From: Spirochaeta sp.
GTDB lineage: Bacteria; Spirochaetota; Spirochaetia; DSM-27196; Alkalispirochaetaceae
Assembly (NCBI GenBank): GCA_027859055.1
Contig: JAQIBO010000278.1
Location: 1 to 7,122 of the forward strand
Length of the DNA: 7,122 nucleotides
Direction of reading: 5' to 3'
Shown piece after piece: positions 6,181 through 7,122 of this stretch (within the stretch, counting starts at the first letter, position 1; every line of letters starts with the position of its first letter). The notes below the pieces were generated by a model. The model saw only the letters and a list, made by a program, of their open reading frames with translations. It did no database searches and was not told where the DNA came from. The translations under genes were made by a program, and so were the position numbers.

Positions 6181-7077
6181 ATGAAACACGGGAAAATGAT
6201 CGGGAAAAAGAGAGTGTGGATTCCCACGGTCCTGGCTGTCATATTGATCGCCCTTATGGTAACCGCCCAGCCAGTACCCGAGCACGCGTTCTTCCGCGGT
6301 CTACCCGACGATCGCCCCCTCGTAATCGCCCACCGGGGTGGCGCGGCGCTGATGCCGGAGAACACGCTTGTCTCGTTTGCCAACGGATACGCTCTTGGGG
6401 CGGATATCCTTGAAATGGATGTTCACGCCACCGCAGACGGGGTTCCGGTGGTTATCCATGACGCCACGGTGGACCGGACTACCGACGGTAGCGGAGCCGT
6501 CGACTCCTTCACCGTTGCTGAGCTTCGTCGACTTGATGCGGCGTACCGCTTTTCACCCGCGGACGATCCGGACACGTTCCCCCTTCGTGGGGCGGGAATC
6601 GTGGTGCCTACCCTGCGCGAGGTATTTGCAGCGTTTCCGGACGCGCATATGATCGTTGAAATCAAGGAGCGCAACACCGACCTTGCCGACGAAATGATCT
6701 CTCTCGTACGGGAGTTTGACCGGGTGGAGCAAACGGTACTGGCGAGCTTTCACCACGAGATGCTCACCTATTTCCGCACGAACGAACCAAACGCCCCCAG
6801 CCATGGCTCCGAAAAAGAAACGATACCGTTTCTGATATCCTCATGGCTCTTTCTCGCCGGTGTCATATCCCCCGAATACCACGCGTTGATGCTGCCGCCA
6901 ACCCAGGGTCCCCTTCCGGTGATCACCCGGCGCCTGCTCACCGCAGCGGCGCGGCGAAACGTGCGCGTCTATGCGTGGACGATAAACGATCCCGATGACA
7001 TGCAAATTCTTATTGAGCGCGGGGTCGACGGGCTCATCACCGACCGACCGGACCTGGCCCGCGAAACGGTTCCGTGA
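6181..7077 (+). CDS. Glycerophosphodiester phosphodiesterase, exported or membrane-anchored
   Basis: This 298-aa TIM-barrel GDPD protein hydrolyses glycerophosphodiesters to glycerol 3-phosphate and an alcohol. The family signature is complete: AHRGG (50-54, catalytic His51 and Arg52), PENTL (59-63), LEMDVHATADG (77-87, metal ligands Glu78 and Asp80), VIHDATVDRTTDGSG (91-105, catalytic His93), VEIK (159-162), YAWTIND (264-270) and GVDGLITDRP (281-290). The N-terminus is basic (MKHGKMIGKKR), then hydrophobic (12-28), with a possible signal peptidase I site after VTA (27-29), so the enzyme is probably periplasmic or anchored by its first helix. No lipobox cysteine. The ATG at 6181 has GAGGAAG at 6170-6176. 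It is divergent from the cyclase operon and shares its 112-bp control region. Substrate range cannot be read from sequence; a role in phospholipid turnover or phosphate scavenging is inferred from the family. Confidence 0.94.
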   Translation: MKHGKMIGKKRVWIPTVLAVILIALMVTAQPVPEHAFFRGLPDDRPLVIAHRGGAALMPENTLVSFANGYALGADILEMDVHATADGVPVVIHDATVDRTTDGSGAVDSFTVAELRRLDAAYRFSPADDPDTFPLRGAGIVVPTLREVFAAFPDAHMIVEIKERNTDLADEMISLVREFDRVEQTVLASFHHEMLTYFRTNEPNAPSHGSEKETIPFLISSWLFLAGVISPEYHALMLPPTQGPLPVITRRLLTAAARRNVRVYAWTINDPDDMQILIERGVDGLITDRPDLARETVP

Positions 7078-7122
7078 TCGAAATGGCGGGGCGCGCCCTA
7101 CCGCATCCCACCCCTCACGTAC

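Noticed and set aside
6069..6383. A 105-codon N-terminal extension of the PAS-GAF-GGDEF cyclase, since the frame is open to 6383
   Set aside because: The extension matches no domain, crosses the divergent promoter region and overlaps the start of the GDPD gene. The ATG at 6068 has a good ribosome binding site and an extended -10 upstream.
7078..7122. Possible terminator after the GDPD gene
   Set aside because: The 45 bases to the window edge are GC-rich but show no convincing stem followed by a T run.

Overview
The window comes from a bacterial chromosome with fairly high GC (I estimate just under 60 percent by eye). It carries seven protein genes packed closely on both strands. There are no RNA genes, insertion sequences, CRISPR arrays or phage genes. 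The gene mix fits a free-living Gram-negative bacterium: a CaCA cation antiporter, a SigZ-like ECF sigma factor, a 7TMR-DISM diguanylate cyclase, ArsM and a signal-peptide-bearing GDPD. 7TMR-DISM cyclases are frequent in spirochaetes, Bacteroidetes and proteobacteria, and a moderately GC-rich spirochaete is one possibility, but the sequence alone does not settle the lineage.

Layout. On the minus strand, 1-1035 is a Ca2+/cation:Na+ antiporter that runs off the left edge. A divergent gap of about 95 bp follows. On the plus strand, 1130-1756 is a CPBP/CAAX-protease-like membrane protein whose motif-1 glutamate position is valine, and 1821-2369 is a SigZ-like ECF sigma factor with a cysteine-rich tail. 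Converging on the sigma gene is a three-gene minus-strand unit, read right to left. It runs from a soluble PAS-GAF-GGDEF diguanylate cyclase (6068-4635), through a 7TM (7TMR-DISM type) GGDEF cyclase (4610-3207), to the arsenite methyltransferase ArsM (3174-2398). The gaps inside it are 24 and 32 bp, so it is probably one transcript. Across a 112-bp divergent intergenic region, the plus strand carries a secreted or membrane-anchored glycerophosphodiester phosphodiesterase (6181-7077).

How the genes may work together. Both cyclases keep GGEEF active sites and RxxD inhibitory sites, so the minus-strand unit should make cyclic di-GMP in response to one cytosolic and one membrane input. ArsM at its end would methylate As(III). 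The sigma factor next to arsM has four cysteines in its last 26 residues and no anti-sigma gene beside it, so direct thiol, metal or metalloid sensing is a reasonable but untested idea.

Most worth a second look: (i) the cysteine-tailed sigma factor beside arsM; (ii) coupling of two c-di-GMP synthases to arsM; (iii) the 7TM cyclase, which seems to have lost the front of its sensor domain and lies in the same frame as the upstream cyclase, separated by one TAA; (iv) the protease-like protein lacking its key glutamate; (v) two dyads and a direct repeat in the divergent region 6108-6168.
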